NCBI GenBank assembly: GCA_003290165.1
Contig: QNQO01007605.1
Location: 46,144 to 110,143, forward strand
Reading direction: 5' to 3'
From: Berberis thunbergii
Taxonomy: Eukaryota; Streptophyta; Magnoliopsida; Ranunculales; Berberidaceae
DNA: 64,000 nt
Positions 22,501 to 33,078 of this stretch are shown one piece after another (positions within the stretch are counted from its first letter, which is position 1; every line of letters starts with the position of its first letter). The notes beneath the pieces are model-generated. The model saw only the letters and a list, made by a program, of their open reading frames with translations, did not search any database and was not told where the DNA came from. Position numbers and translations under genes: made by a program.

Positions 22501-24330
22501 ATGGCTGACAACGTTAAACTTTCTTCCAAGGATCTGTTATCCCTCGCTTGTATCAATTTCTTCGAAGGTAGTTTGGTTGATGAAACTAAGTTGATTAGGC
22601 TCCATAGTTTGTACTGCATTTCGGAAGATTTGCAAATTTTTCCCGTGCGTGGAGTTTTAGGTCTGGCTGTTCCTCCTCATGGGTTCATAGGCTTGCACTG
22701 AGGCATGTTCAAGTCCGGGCCTCCGACTTCCAGTGCCAGATGATGTATGGCGCTTCTATACCCATTTTTGAATGCCTCCCACTCCAATGGAGCCAAGCGG
22801 GTTCAAGATACTGCTTACAATTCTCCTGAGGGCTCATGACGTTGGCCTTCATTTGACCTCGTCGATGATCCACATCTGACCGAGGCTCGATTGGATTTCA
22901 GGGGTATTTATGTGTTGAAATGTCCTCATTGTCTGCCACTAGCGGTAGATAGCGCGAATCTTGTGAGAAGCAATGGTTCTTTGCTTCAGCGAATTCTGGT
23001 TACTTCAAGCTCGGGAGTCGTAGAGTGTCTCGATACTTTCAGTTTGATCTCTCTGAGTCTCTTGGTCATCTGCGCATGCATATTTTTGTATGTTCCTTCT
23101 AAGATATTGGTTCTGACGTTGTTCTTGTGTTTCAGGGAGGTTTGTTATCCCATCTCTCAGTGAAGAAGACAAGAGGATAGTGAGGGAGTTTCTCAAGCTC
23201 CATTTGACTTCTGTTGAGAAGGTCATAATGCCAGGCAACGTCGCACGCAACGGTCTGCTGCAGTTTTCTTATGTTGCTCACCCCATGTCAGGTTTACCGG
23301 CTAAGGGAGTGTTGCCTGTTGCACGAGGAAGAGAAGTCTAGCCTTGCCCAGTCCTTCTGGCCTTGCTAAATTTGAGGCGAATGTACCTCTCGTTGTTGTT
23401 CCGAGGAAGAGGCAAGATTCTGTCAGGGCGGCTTCTCCCCCTAGTATGTCGCAGTTTGCACAGACAACACCCTTGTGGGGTCGCGACCTTTCTCCAGATG
23501 CTCCGGCTTCCCTTGTCGACTTAGCGTGGGAGGAAGTTAGATTGTGTCTTGAGGTTTCACATCATCGCAGTCTCAGGACAACTACTCGTGCTCTAGAGTC
23601 ATATAGTCTTGTTTCGCAGCACCTCGAAGCCCATGGGAGGATTCTTGCTTTGGAAAAGGCATCGCAGATTTACGATGTCATATTCGGACACTCTCTATCA
23701 GGCGGACTCCCTGGATGGCCAATTACAAAATTCTGGTACTGTTATGAACCGCGAGGGTGTGGAGGTCGTGACCTTTGTTACCGAAGTAGAATTTGCTGGT
23801 ATGAGAACTTAGCTGAGGTTACCGAAGCAGAAGCTGCTGGTATGAGAACTCAGCTGAGGGCCGCCAAGTCTGATTTGGCGTCAACTCGTGAAGAACTGAG
23901 GCAGACCAGGGTCGAACTAGAGTGCCTGGAGGTTGTTGTTGATAGGTGGTCTTCTGAATGGGAGGCTCAGGAAGTCGAAAGAAAGTTGGCGGAGGCAGAC
24001 TGGGTCGTTGAAAGGCAGAAGCCAGAAGTTGTTGTTGATGAGAGGCTTCGTCGTGTTCTGGAGGCTGAGTGATTGCTGGCGAAAGAACGCTCGCACTACG
24101 AGGCCTTGTTGGGTGCGACTGACTTCCATGTGTCAGGCAGGAGGCCGTTAATCTCGTCTAAGGTCATTCGGGGTAACTGGAGCTTTTGGAGCTTATTAGG
24201 GGAGAGCATCCCGGTATTGACCTTGATTTCGCTCGCTACAAGAGGGCTATATTCAGGCCGATCAATCGAGGAGAGGGCTTTGGCACCGCAAGGCTTACTG
24301 ATGAGGATGATGCTTCTCCTTAGAGTGATT
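22501..24330 (+). pseudogene. Antisense ORF A2 of Tat element 2
   Basis: The ATG at 22501 begins MADNVKLSSKDLL, close to A3 (MADNVELTLEQEL). The first exon carries VPPHGFIGLH and later broken frames of the plant 'putative gypsy type transposon' (Transposase_28-like) domain, ending near FQFDL. A short intron follows to 23135 (ttgtgtttcag); its donor near 23056 (gtctct) has decayed. Exon 2 continues RFVIPSLSEEDKRIVREF, then an open 242-codon frame (23344-24072) with a long Ala/Glu/Arg-rich coiled coil from about residue 150. The orientation is opposite to pol. Function is unknown. Frameshifts near 22700 and 23340 break it. Confidence 0.7.
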
Positions 24331-24599
24331 GTAATGTCCTTTCTTGGATGGATAATATATAGACATGTTTTTTGAATGAAAGTGTTGTTTGTCTCATATT
24401 GTCGTGTTTACTTTAGTTGCTTTGTAGACAGCAGAGTTCGCACTACTAGGCGGGATGCCTATCTTTGTCAGTCAAAATATATTGTTGCTTTGGGGTTGCT
24501 CCTGTGATAGATTAGGGTTTAACCAGCAGAAATTTTTGTTGATCAAGGGTTGACCAGGCTCCCTCAGTCATTGTCTGTAAAGACTCCCTTAGTGTTGGC

Positions 24600-25560
24600 A
24601 GACTAGCGCTGATTTCTGCCCCTATTCCTTTGGCCATTGTGACCCGCGTGGAGCGGATTAGCCGTCGCCATCACTCGCGAACTGACTAGGCTTATCTGGT
24701 AAGTTCGACAATCATTGCTTGTGTTGAGAGCAATGATCCATTTGCAAGTCATCATCATCAGTGAACAAGTGCTGACTAGATTCCCACTTTCTCAGCCGTC
24801 ATGATTCGCTCGGAGCGGATTAGGCTTTGAGCACTAGAAGCCGTCATCATCAACCACGAACTTACTAAGCTTACCTGGTTAGTTCGGCGATCATTGTCTA
24901 TATTGAGAGCAATGATACATTGGCGAGTTGTCGTCATTAGCGAACAAGCACTGACTAGACTCCCACTTCCTCAGTCGTCGTGATCCGTATGAAGGGGATT
25001 AGGCTTTGGGCACTAGAAGCCATCATCATCAGTCGCGAACTGACTAAGCTTACCTGGTAAGTTTGGTGATCGTTGTCTGTGTTGAGAGCAATGATCCCTT
25101 GGCGAGTCGGCATCATCAGCGAACATGCGTTGAATAGACTCCCACTTCCTCAGTCGTCGTGATTTGCGTGGAACGGATTAGGCTTCGGGCACCAAAAGCC
25201 GTTGTCATTAGTCGCAAAAAAGACTGAGCTTACCTAGTAAGTTTGGATCATTGTCTGTGTTAAGAGCAATGATCCCTGGCGAGTACTCATCATCAGCGGA
25301 CAAGCATTGACTAGACTCCCACTTCCTCAACCGTCGTGATCTGTACGAAGGGGATTAGGCTTTGGGCTCCAGAAGCAGTCATCATCAGTCGCGAACTGAC
25401 TAATCTTACCTGGTACGTTTGACGATCATTGTTTGTGTTGAAAGCAATGATCCCTGGCGAGTCATCATCATCAGCGGACAAACGCTGACTAGACTCCACT
25501 TCCTCAGCCATCGTGCTCCGCACAGAGCGAATTAGGCTTTGGGATGATATTCGAGTCTGG
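24600..25560 (-). repeat. Satellite A array of element 2 (about 178-bp period)
   Basis: Units are marked by cccacttcctcagycgtcgt at 24783, 24962, 25141, 25318 and about 25495, a spacing of 177-179 bp. A further degenerate unit starts at about 24619. Each has an aagcttacctggtaag motif and a gagagcaatgatcc motif. It is the inverted equivalent of 1990-3010. It lies between the 3' end of the antisense gene and the integrase end. Confidence 0.9.
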
Positions 25561-25699
25561 CCATAGCTAGCCTGGTCAAGGGTTGTAACGGACAGCAGTG
25601 GAAATTTTGGTAAAAACAAAATATTTTATTGATAATATTTTTTTGAGGTGCTCTACATTCCATTGTCATTTAAGCCCATCGCCGTCTGCATCCTCCAAC

Positions 25700-26945
25700 C
25701 AATATGTTCCCGGCCTATTAACCTTGGCAACTCTATAAGGTCTTTTCTATTTCGGATTTAGCTTTCCTGCTCCGACTTCTTTGGTGTTCTGTTGGGTCTT
25801 CCTGAGTATCCAATCTCCACCTTGAATTCGTGTGGCTTGACCTTCTTGTTGTAGTATTGCGTCATCTGTTGTTGGTAGGCGGCTATCTTGGTGGAGGCTA
25901 GATCCCATTTTTCATCGAGGAGGTCTAGTCCCACACGCAAAGCCTCATCGTTGCCGTCTAGTCTGAACTCTTCCGTCCTGAAGGTTGGCACCTCGAGTTC
26001 TTTCGGAACCATAGCTTCTGACCCGTATGCTAGGGTGAAGGGTGTCTCTCCGGTAGGGGCTCTTTTAGTTGTTCAATATGCCCATAGTGTTTTTGGTAGC
26101 TCTGCAACCCATTTTCCCTTGGCTGTGTCAAACTTTATTTTGAAATCTTCAAAGATCGTCCGGTTTGTAACTTTCGCTTGGCCGTTGTCCTGGGAATGTC
26201 CTGGTGAGGAGAAGTGGTGATTGATACTTAGCCTTTTGCACAGCTCCCTGACCTTGCTACATTCGAACTGAGTTCCGTTGTTACTAATCAATACTCCGGG
26301 GATGCCAAATATGCAGACGATTGTGGCCTATATGAATTTTTCGATCTGTACCTGCCCGATTTTAGATAGGGGCCCAGCCTCGACTCACTTAGTGAAGTAG
26401 TCTACGGCCACAAAAAGGAATTTTTTACCGGTCGATGTCGGGAGTGACCCGACGATGTCCATTTCCCATTGCTCAAATGGCCTTGGACTAGTCATGGAGT
26501 CAGTGGCTGGGCAGGCATATGGATATGGTGCGAACCTTTGACACTTGTCACACTTGCTGACGGTATCCTTGGCGTCTCGCTGCATGGTCGGCCAATTGTA
26601 TCCTAGAGTCAAGGCTTTATGGGAGAGGGTTCTCCCGCCTGGGTGATTCCCACATATACCGCTAAGGATTGCTCTCAAGACTTGGCCCGCCCTTGAAGGC
26701 AACAGACATCGGAGCAGGAGCCCTGTCACCAATCTCTTATATAACTTGTAGAAAGTGTACCTTACTGCTCTGTTTTTAAGTTTTCTTCCTTCAACCTTCT
26801 TGGTTGGTAGGACCCCGGTTGTTATATATTCTAGTATTGGAGTCATCCAATTTGGTTGTGTTTTCCGTAATGCATATGTCTTTATGTTCTTCTTTATCGA
26901 TGCTTGATTGTTCTTGATGTTCGATGAGGTTGTTTGAGACTTCAT
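25700..26945 (-). pseudogene. Integrase of Tat element 2, catalytic residues mutated
   Basis: From 26945: the zinc-binding H-H-C-C region (NHPGGRTLSHKALTLGY, CDKCQRFA), the core WEMDIVGSLPTSTGKK with the first Asp, VAVDYFTK, then LISNNGTQF, where the second Asp should be (S-D-N-G) but is Asn, and DNGQAKVTNRT, where the catalytic Glu has become Lys. LAYGSEAMVP and a C-terminal basic tail end near 25758. Both active-site changes fit G-to-A transitions on the coding strand, as expected from decay of methylated cytosine. The enzyme cannot work. Confidence 0.9.
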
Positions 26946-27035
26946 CGCATGTAGAGGGTTCTCTGGCTAGCATGTCGGCTCTTTTGTTGTCATCTCTGGG
27001 GCACTGCGTGAGTTCACATCTCTTGAAGCTCCGCA

Positions 27036-27830
27036 TTATGCCAAGTACCTTGTCACGGTAGGCTATGATGTGTGTGTCCTTGCTGTTGAAATCCCCTTTG
27101 ACCTATTGACTACCAGTTTTGAGTCGTTGTAAGTTGTCATGCGATCTATACCGATCTCTAATGCTAGCTTTAGGCTGGACATGAGGGCTTCATATTCGGC
27201 CTTGTTGTTTGAAGCGGAGAAGAAAAACCTACTGCATTTTCAAGGGTGAAGCCACTGGGGGAGCGGAATGTGATCCCCGCTCCGCTCACTTTTCCAGTCG
27301 AGGATATGTCGCAGCGCAAGCTCCACGCTTGGTCATTTGAGTCCGAAGGTTGGTGGTCTAACTTTGGTTCTTGTCCGCCAGTGAACTCAACATTGAAGTC
27401 TGCAAGAACTTGGGCTTTGATGGTGGTTATTAGAGCATAGTTTATGTCAAACTGTTTGAGCTCCACCGACCATTTCACCATCCTACCAGATAACTCAGAT
27501 TTATGTAGTACCGAGTTGAGGGGATGCTTTGTCAGGACCGTTATGGAGTGGGCCTGAAAATAGGGCCTCAGTTTCCTGGAGGATACGACCAGTGCCAGAG
27601 CAAACTTTTCCTGATCAAGATAGTGTGTTTTCGCTTTTATGAAGGTTTTTATGGCGTAATATATTGATCTCTAGGTTCTTCGGTCATTTCAAACAAGGGT
27701 TGAACTGACGGCGTGTTCAGAAATAGACCAGCATAGGTAAAGTGTTTCTCCTATCGCTAGCTTCCAGAGTAGCTTTGTACTCCCCATGTATGCTTTCAGA
27801 CTTTGAAATGCTTGTTCGCATTATTAGTTC
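27036..27830 (-). pseudogene. RNase H plus archaeal-type second RNase H of Tat element 2
   Basis: Broken frames right of 27481 give the end of the classical RNase H domain (ITVLTKHPLNSVLHK, SELSGRMVKWSVELKQFDI). The frame 27481-27170 then continues QVLADFNVEF, a variable linker and WSLRCDISSTGKVSGAGITF. This is the archaeal-type RNase H of Tat/Ogre elements, in which the C-D-I-S-S stands for a usual V-D-G-S-S. Confidence 0.8.
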
Positions 27831-27899
27831 CATAAGAACCCTTTGCCCCCTTTAGTATCTTAAAGAAAGGCAAGCATTTGTCGGAGGATTTTGATATGA

Positions 27900-28520
27900 A
27901 TTTGTTGAGTGTTGCAACCCTTCCAGTCATGCTCTGAACGTCTCTGATGTTGGTCGGGGCTTTCATGTCAAGAAGGGCCGAATTTGTTTTAAGTCGGTCT
28001 CAATTCCCCTTTCGTTTACTATATAGCCCAGGAATTTTCCAGACTTGACTCCGGATGTGCATTTTTGTGGGTTGAGCTTCATCTAGTATTTCCTTAGTTG
28101 TTCAAATGCTTCTGCGAGGTCATGTACATGGTCAGGGCTATGGAAGATCTTGACCAGCATGTCGTCTATGTAGATCTCCATGTTCCTGCCGATTTGTTCT
28201 TAGAACATCCGGTTAACCAGTCGTTGGTATGTAGCGCTTGCATTCTTTAAGCCGAATGGCATCACCTTATAGCAATATACCCCTTTTCTGTCACGAAAGA
28301 GATTTTCTCTTGATCTGAGGGTGCATCAATATTTGATTATAGCCTGGATAGGCATCCATGAAGATGAGTAGGTTGTGCCCTAAAGTGGCATCCAAGATCT
28401 GATCGATACAGAGGAGTGAGAAGTTGTCTTTTGGGCAGGCTTTGTTTAGGTTAGTGTAGTCTACACACGCTCTCCATTTTCCATTTTTTATTATGAGAAC
28501 GGTATTTGCCAGCCAGTCGG
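27900..28520 (-). pseudogene. Reverse transcriptase of Tat element 2
   Basis: On the minus strand: CYKVMPFGLKNASATYQRLV, then the catalytic YIDDMLVK (YIDD at 28161-28172) and KLNPQKCTSGVKSGKFLGY. Tat elements usually have Y-V-D-D-M here. Stops and frameshifts split the domain, and the N-terminal part reaches about 28520. Confidence 0.85.
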
Positions 28521-28975
28521 GGTATCATGATTCCTTGATCATGCTCACGTTGAGTAAACGTTGTACCTCCTCATTTATGATCGCGTTCCTTTCGGGCACC
28601 ACAGTTCTTTTCTTCTGCCTAACAATTTTCTTCAAGGGGTCTACCTCGAGGTGTTGGGCTATTATTTACGGATCAATCCCCACCACCCCGCATTTTCCAG
28701 GCGAGGATGTCCTGGTTACGCTGCAGCAACTCCGTGAGTTGCTTCGTCACTCACTCACTCAGACGGGAACCAATCTGAATGGCCTTGCTATTGTGAGGAC
28801 TGTCAAGGTAGACCGTAATGGTTTCTTCCTCTGCTTGTCTGGCATTGGGCCTGCCCTGAGGGCTTACAGGTGCCTCGTTGTCTAGGTTCAAGTGTTTCCC
28901 TCCTACACTTTGGGAATAACAAGGAGTCATTTTAGCCGCAGATTGGGAATCGCCAGGTGGTAGGGTCATCACGTA

Positions 28976-29660
28976 CTAGCACTCCCTAGCAACTACCTGG
29001 TTGCCTTTCAATGTATCAATCATTTTGCTTGTTTGGTACTTGACACATTGGTGCAGGGTGGAGACTGTTGCTTCCATCTGGTGTATCCAGGGTCTTCTTA
29101 CGACCGCATTGTATGTCGAAGGCGTGTTGATCACTATAAATTCCTGAAACAGGGTTTTCTGAGCTAGCTGCTCTCCTGTTGTTGTAGGAAGATGTATATT
29201 TCCCACAGGGAACCGCCTTTTGCCACTGAAGTCATTCACCGGTCGACTATCAGGGGTCAACGCTATCTCTTTCAATTGCATGTCGCGGAACGTGTGGAGA
29301 AACAGGATGTTCATAAAGCTCCCAGTGTCTACTAAAGATTTCCTTACCTCCCAGCCTGCCAGGGAAATTACCACCAGGGCATCGTTGTGTGGGAGTTGTA
29401 CGCCCTGGAGATCTTTTTCAGTAAATACCAGTGGTGTGGATGGGCCTCGTTCCTGACCATGTTGTATCGGTTGTTCGCCACTTATTGCTTGGATCTTCAT
29501 ATACCCTTTTTCTGGGCCTGTTGGATAATTCGAACTCGGAATGTGCTCCATGAAACACATATATTCTGTTGGTCGATGGCTCTTTCGTGGTTTGTTGGTG
29601 TAGTCGCTGCTCCGAGAGCCCGAGTCAGTTGTCCGTGCATGATAGGAACTACTAAAAGGG
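28976..29660 (-). pseudogene. Gag end and retropepsin of Tat element 2
   Basis: The frame 29560-28976 (194 codons) opens with YMKIQAISGEQ, the usual region after gag. It then carries the active site SLVDTGSFMNILF, a VNDFSGKRRFPVG segment, FIVINTPSTYNAV and HQMEATVSTLHQCVKYQT. It is intact around DTGS. Only about 150 bp lie between it and the PBS, so nearly all of gag is deleted. Confidence 0.88.
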
Positions 29661-29787
29661 GTGGAATAGGGATAGTCTAAGCGTTTGGCGTGTCCCCTAG
29701 TTCTTGATTGTTGTGTGACTTAATATCCACCATCTCTCTGGATTTGGAAGGAAGATGAAGCTTAGTGTAAAGTTAAGGACTTTGTCG

Positions 29788-29810
29788 TCCCCACGAAACG
29801 ACGCCAAACT
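29788..29810 (-). other. Primer-binding site of element 2
   Basis: Directly inside the 5' LTR the minus strand reads tttggcgtcgtttcgtgggg. This resembles the tggcgccgtt...gggga class of sites complementary to the 3' end of plant tRNA-Asp, with several mismatches. A related site stands at 52651-52671. Confidence 0.5.
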
Positions 29811-30484
29811 GATGCAGTCATTTTTCGCTCCCTGTTTTTACCTAGTTCCTGCTGACCTGGTCAAGTAACGCACGTGAGCCACGGACCACCATTGGGGTGG
29901 CTGATGGCACTCCGATGCTAAAGCCAGACATGGATCTGAGGAAGGTGTAATGTTGTAACAGGGAATTTGTAGCGTACCTTAGCTTACCAACCTCATGTCT
30001 TAGTTATAGTGCAAAGAGTCCTAGTTCTACCACGCCAACGTAGGCGTAGTTTAAGAGAGATCTTAGTGGAGATCCTTCTCTAATTAGTAGTCGTGTTGTA
30101 GGAGAGAAGTTCCATGTTAGCCCCGTGCTCCTAGATATGCAGGAGATAATTTGCAATGCAAGAGCAATCCGTAGAAGTGAGTTTCCTTGTGTGGAATGCA
30201 CTCTGGTATTTGCTTTCTAGTTGGAAGCAGAGAGCAGTTGTAGTTGCCCATCCGAAGCTGATCCTCGAGATACTTTCATAAGTAGGATATATGGGTATTA
30301 AGGATAGCTGTGAGTGTGGGCCTAGCATTATGTGAGAGTTCGAGTCCGCCTGGCGTACTAAATTGAGCTGGTTTAGAACCACTTGGGCTGGATCAACGTT
30401 GAGCTGAAGCTAGGGTCCGTATTTCCTTGAGATCATCATGATATGTTTGTGGCTTAGAGGTGTGACCATTTTTATGTATCATCA
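29811..30484 (-). repeat. 5' LTR of Tat element 2 (LTR subfamily b)
   Basis: It runs tgatgcagtc to tgtatcatca with TG...CA ends, 674 bp, and pairs with 21602-22281. The PBS abuts its left side. Confidence 0.88.
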
Positions 30485-30589
30485 GAAACTATACAGTCGT
30501 GAGGATTGAGCCTGAAACGTTGTCTCGAGCGACGCACATCATTAAATGAGTATGTGACTGCTCGAAAAATGGGCATGAATATCTGGCTC

Positions 30590-30597
30590 TATATAAG
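30590..30597 (+). promoter_or_regulatory. TATA box of antisense ORF A3
   Basis: The motif tatataag lies about 130 bases before the ATG at 30722, in the same relative place as in A1, A2 and A4. Confidence 0.5.
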
Positions 30598-30721
30598 TTG
30601 CTAGCTTTGCAGAGAAGAGTTTATTTACTTCTGTAGTTTTTCTAAAATTCCTTCTTGTTTTCTTGCTTCTGCGTTTTTGCTTCTATTTTTGCAAGTGCAC
30701 TCAAAAGTTCATACTTTTTCC

Positions 30722-32160
30722 ATGGCAGACAATGTTGAACTTACTCTCGAACAGGAGTTGTCCTACGCTTGCCATGAGTTTTTTCGAAACAAGTTTGTCG
30801 ATGAATCGATCTGATTAAACTTCAGGATCAATACTGGATCTCTGAAGACCTAGAACTTAGCCCCCCCCCCCCGGCCACTGACTGAACCCTGTTAATGCCT
30901 CCCATAAGAATTCATTGCCTTGCATAAATGCATGTTTCAATCTGGACTCCGCTTTTCGGTTCCTAAAGATATTTGGCGTTTTTTGGTGTATCTTCACATT
31001 CCTTCCGCTCAGATGGTATCGAACGGGTTCAAGACCTTGATTGTTGTCTTTATCAGAGCGAAGGATTCTGGCCTTTGGTTGACTCCGTGGGTGGTCCATC
31101 TGCTGACTTCCCCTCGGCTGAATGTTCACGGGGCCTATCAGCTGAGCATGTTGGATTGTTTGGGTCCACTATCGGATGACATCAAGTCTTGGCAGAAGTA
31201 TTGTTTTTTGCTTCTTCGGACTCTTTGTACTTTAAGCTGGATGGGTGTCCTCTTGTCAGTTACTTCAAATTTGATTGCAGTAAGCATAATGTTCCTATTC
31301 ATTTTCTTGTCTTATCATTGTTGATGTTGCATTGAATTGTTGTTTCATTTCTTTACAGAAAAATTTATGGCTCCAATTCTCACTAAGGAAGAGAGTCGAT
31401 AAAGAAAAAGTTCAAGATAAAGAAAAGTTCAATGAGCTATCTTTTATGACCATCAACGAGGTTATGGCTTCGAGCAACATTGTGCGGAGTGAGTTGTTCG
31501 AGAACTTCATGAAGCTCCCACTCTATTCAGAACGTTGACTAAGAAAACCGACAGTTGTTGTTCAAATAAGAGAAAGCTGACAATGCCTAGCCCGATGAGG
31601 CATCCTGAGTTGTAGGCGGTCCTGTCACCCATTACCAATTGAAGAGGAAGCGGGCTAATCTCAAGGCCACTTTCTCTTCTCATCCGCTGATTTCGTTGGA
31701 GGATGAGGTGACCATCGCGAAGCCTAGCCATGCTTAGTCTACCCACAAATAGCAGGGTGTTTTACCTAAATCTCCCATCCCCGTCATTGACCTAGAGGGG
31801 GATGATTTGAAACTGGTGGGCACTTGTGACCTTGAAGCTTTGCAACCTGCTCAGCCTTCGAGTATGGATCTTTTCACTGAAGTTACTGATCCTCCTCTTC
31901 CCTGTTCTGCTGAAGTGATCATTCTAACGAGTGGATTTCCTACCTCTCTCTCGCCCACAGATCCTGATGCTTGGCAGCGGGCTAAGCCTCTAGTTAAGAA
32001 GACTTCAGTTGTGAAGCATAAATCTTCGAAGGGTCCCTTCGAGACAGTGATGACGTTCAGGGGTGGAGCGGGTGTATCATTGGATCAAAGTGAGTTGCAC
32101 CCCAATGCTCGTAAAAGAGTCCATGCCTTAGAGAAGGCTTTTGTTAAATTGTAGAAATTG
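30722..32160 (+). pseudogene. Antisense ORF A3 of Tat element 5
   Basis: The start ATGGCAGACAATGTTGAAC matches A2. Exon 1 carries DIKSWQKYCFLL, then YFKLDGCPLVSYFKFDC, corresponding to the end of the Transposase_28-like domain. A 79-bp intron with good signals (31280 GTAAGC to 31358 TTTACAG) leads to KFMAPILTKEESR, equivalent to exon 2 of A1 and A2. The 115-codon frame 31807-32154 ends with KGPFETVMTFRGGAGV and HPNARKRV, matching A1. A run of 12 C at 30861-30872 and several stops disrupt it. The coiled-coil end is missing. Confidence 0.7.
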
Positions 32161-32194
32161 TATCTGATGCGCACTATCGGATAGATTCCTAAAA

Positions 32195-32530
32195 ACAGGT
32201 GTTTAGCGACGGTTTTCAAAAGTGTTTAGCAACGGTTGGCCAACCGCCGCTAATAAAGGCGTCACAAGAGCATTCGGCGGCAGTTTTTTGCAACCACTGG
32301 CATAACCGTCGCTGTATGTTATTTAGCAATAGTTAGTAGTAACCGTTGGTAACCCTGTCGCTAAATACCATATAGCGACGGGTGTTAACCGTCGCTAAAT
32401 ATGGGGCAAGAATTGACGTTTTATAATATGCTGTGACGGTTCTTAACCGCTGCTATAGTTCGTGGCGCCTACAATGGTTTATACCCGCTGCCAAATTCCA
32501 ATTGGTAATTCTTTTAGTGACTGTTAAAAC
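32195..32530. repeat. Left subterminal repeats of the CACTA element
   Basis: Many direct and inverted copies of a gcgacggtt / aaccgtcgc motif (for example 32207, 32380 and around 32440) form the subterminal region. CACTA elements use such clusters as transposase-binding sites. Confidence 0.75.
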
Positions 32531-33078
32531 CACCGCTAATGCCTGTCATTATTATCATGATAATTCTATTATGCGCACTAGAAATATGTAAACAATCTGT
32601 AGTCACATTTTAACCTGTAATCACATTTTTCAACCTGTAAACAATCTGTAAACAACCCACAATTTTACACAACTATTTTATATTGAAATCATTAAAGAAA
32701 ACTTGACTTCAACTATATTGTCATCAACTTTAACAAAAAAAAACCTATATTATCATCAAAGTTAACAATATATCAAAGCTAGTACATGTAGAATTTCTTG
32801 AAGTTTGATAGTTAAAATCAAATTTACTACAGCTGCAATTGTACCATGTTCTTGAAAGAAATTAGACAATGCTATGGATAGTGGAGCCGATGAAGATCCT
32901 CAGTATTATTTTGACTAGGTGATGAGGACCTTGCAGTTGCTGGTGAAGCTTGCCCACTTTCTTCGTCTTGTGCCTGAAAATGATGAGTCAACAATATTAC
33001 TCTAAACCTTAACCAAATTACAATAATTAATTGATTTATATTTAGTAAGTAACCAATATCACTGATAACTAATATATA

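Larger units (their letters stand above)
21602..30484 (-). mobile_element. Complete but decayed Tat-type gypsy element (element 2), nested in element 5
   Basis: It has two LTRs of about 680 bp, roughly nine bases in ten alike by eye. From right to left it reads 5' LTR, PBS, a remnant of gag, protease, RT, RNase H, archaeal-type second RNase H, integrase, satellite A array, antisense ORF A2, PPT and 3' LTR. Flanks agaac (left) and gaaac (right) may be a decayed 5-bp target duplication. Sequence on both sides joins into one continuous Tat element (element 5). The double RNase H and the antisense ORF are Tat hallmarks. Confidence 0.85.
30485..32189 (-). mobile_element. Continuation of Tat element 5
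   Basis: Sequence from 30485 follows the pre-gene region found after 22328 (shared cgagcgacgcac, cattaa and gactgctcgaa motifs). It joins across the nested element to 21560-21601. It holds antisense ORF A3 and ends where the CACTA element begins, near 32189. The rest of this element is not seen to the right of 41260. Confidence 0.65.

Noticed and set aside
24600..25560. Centromeric satellite or CRISPR-like array
   Set aside because: Only about six diverged units, placed inside a retrotransposon; there are no short identical repeats with unique spacers, and this is a plant nuclear sequence.
29811..30484. LTR shared by two tandem Tat elements through unequal recombination
   Set aside because: Although element sequence lies on both sides, the left and right flanks of 21602-30484 join into one continuous element, so nesting explains it more simply.
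30861..30872. Run of 12 C as a functional G-quadruplex or PPT
   Set aside because: It is a homopolymer within the coding region of antisense ORF A3, where A2 has ordinary codons; it looks like slippage.
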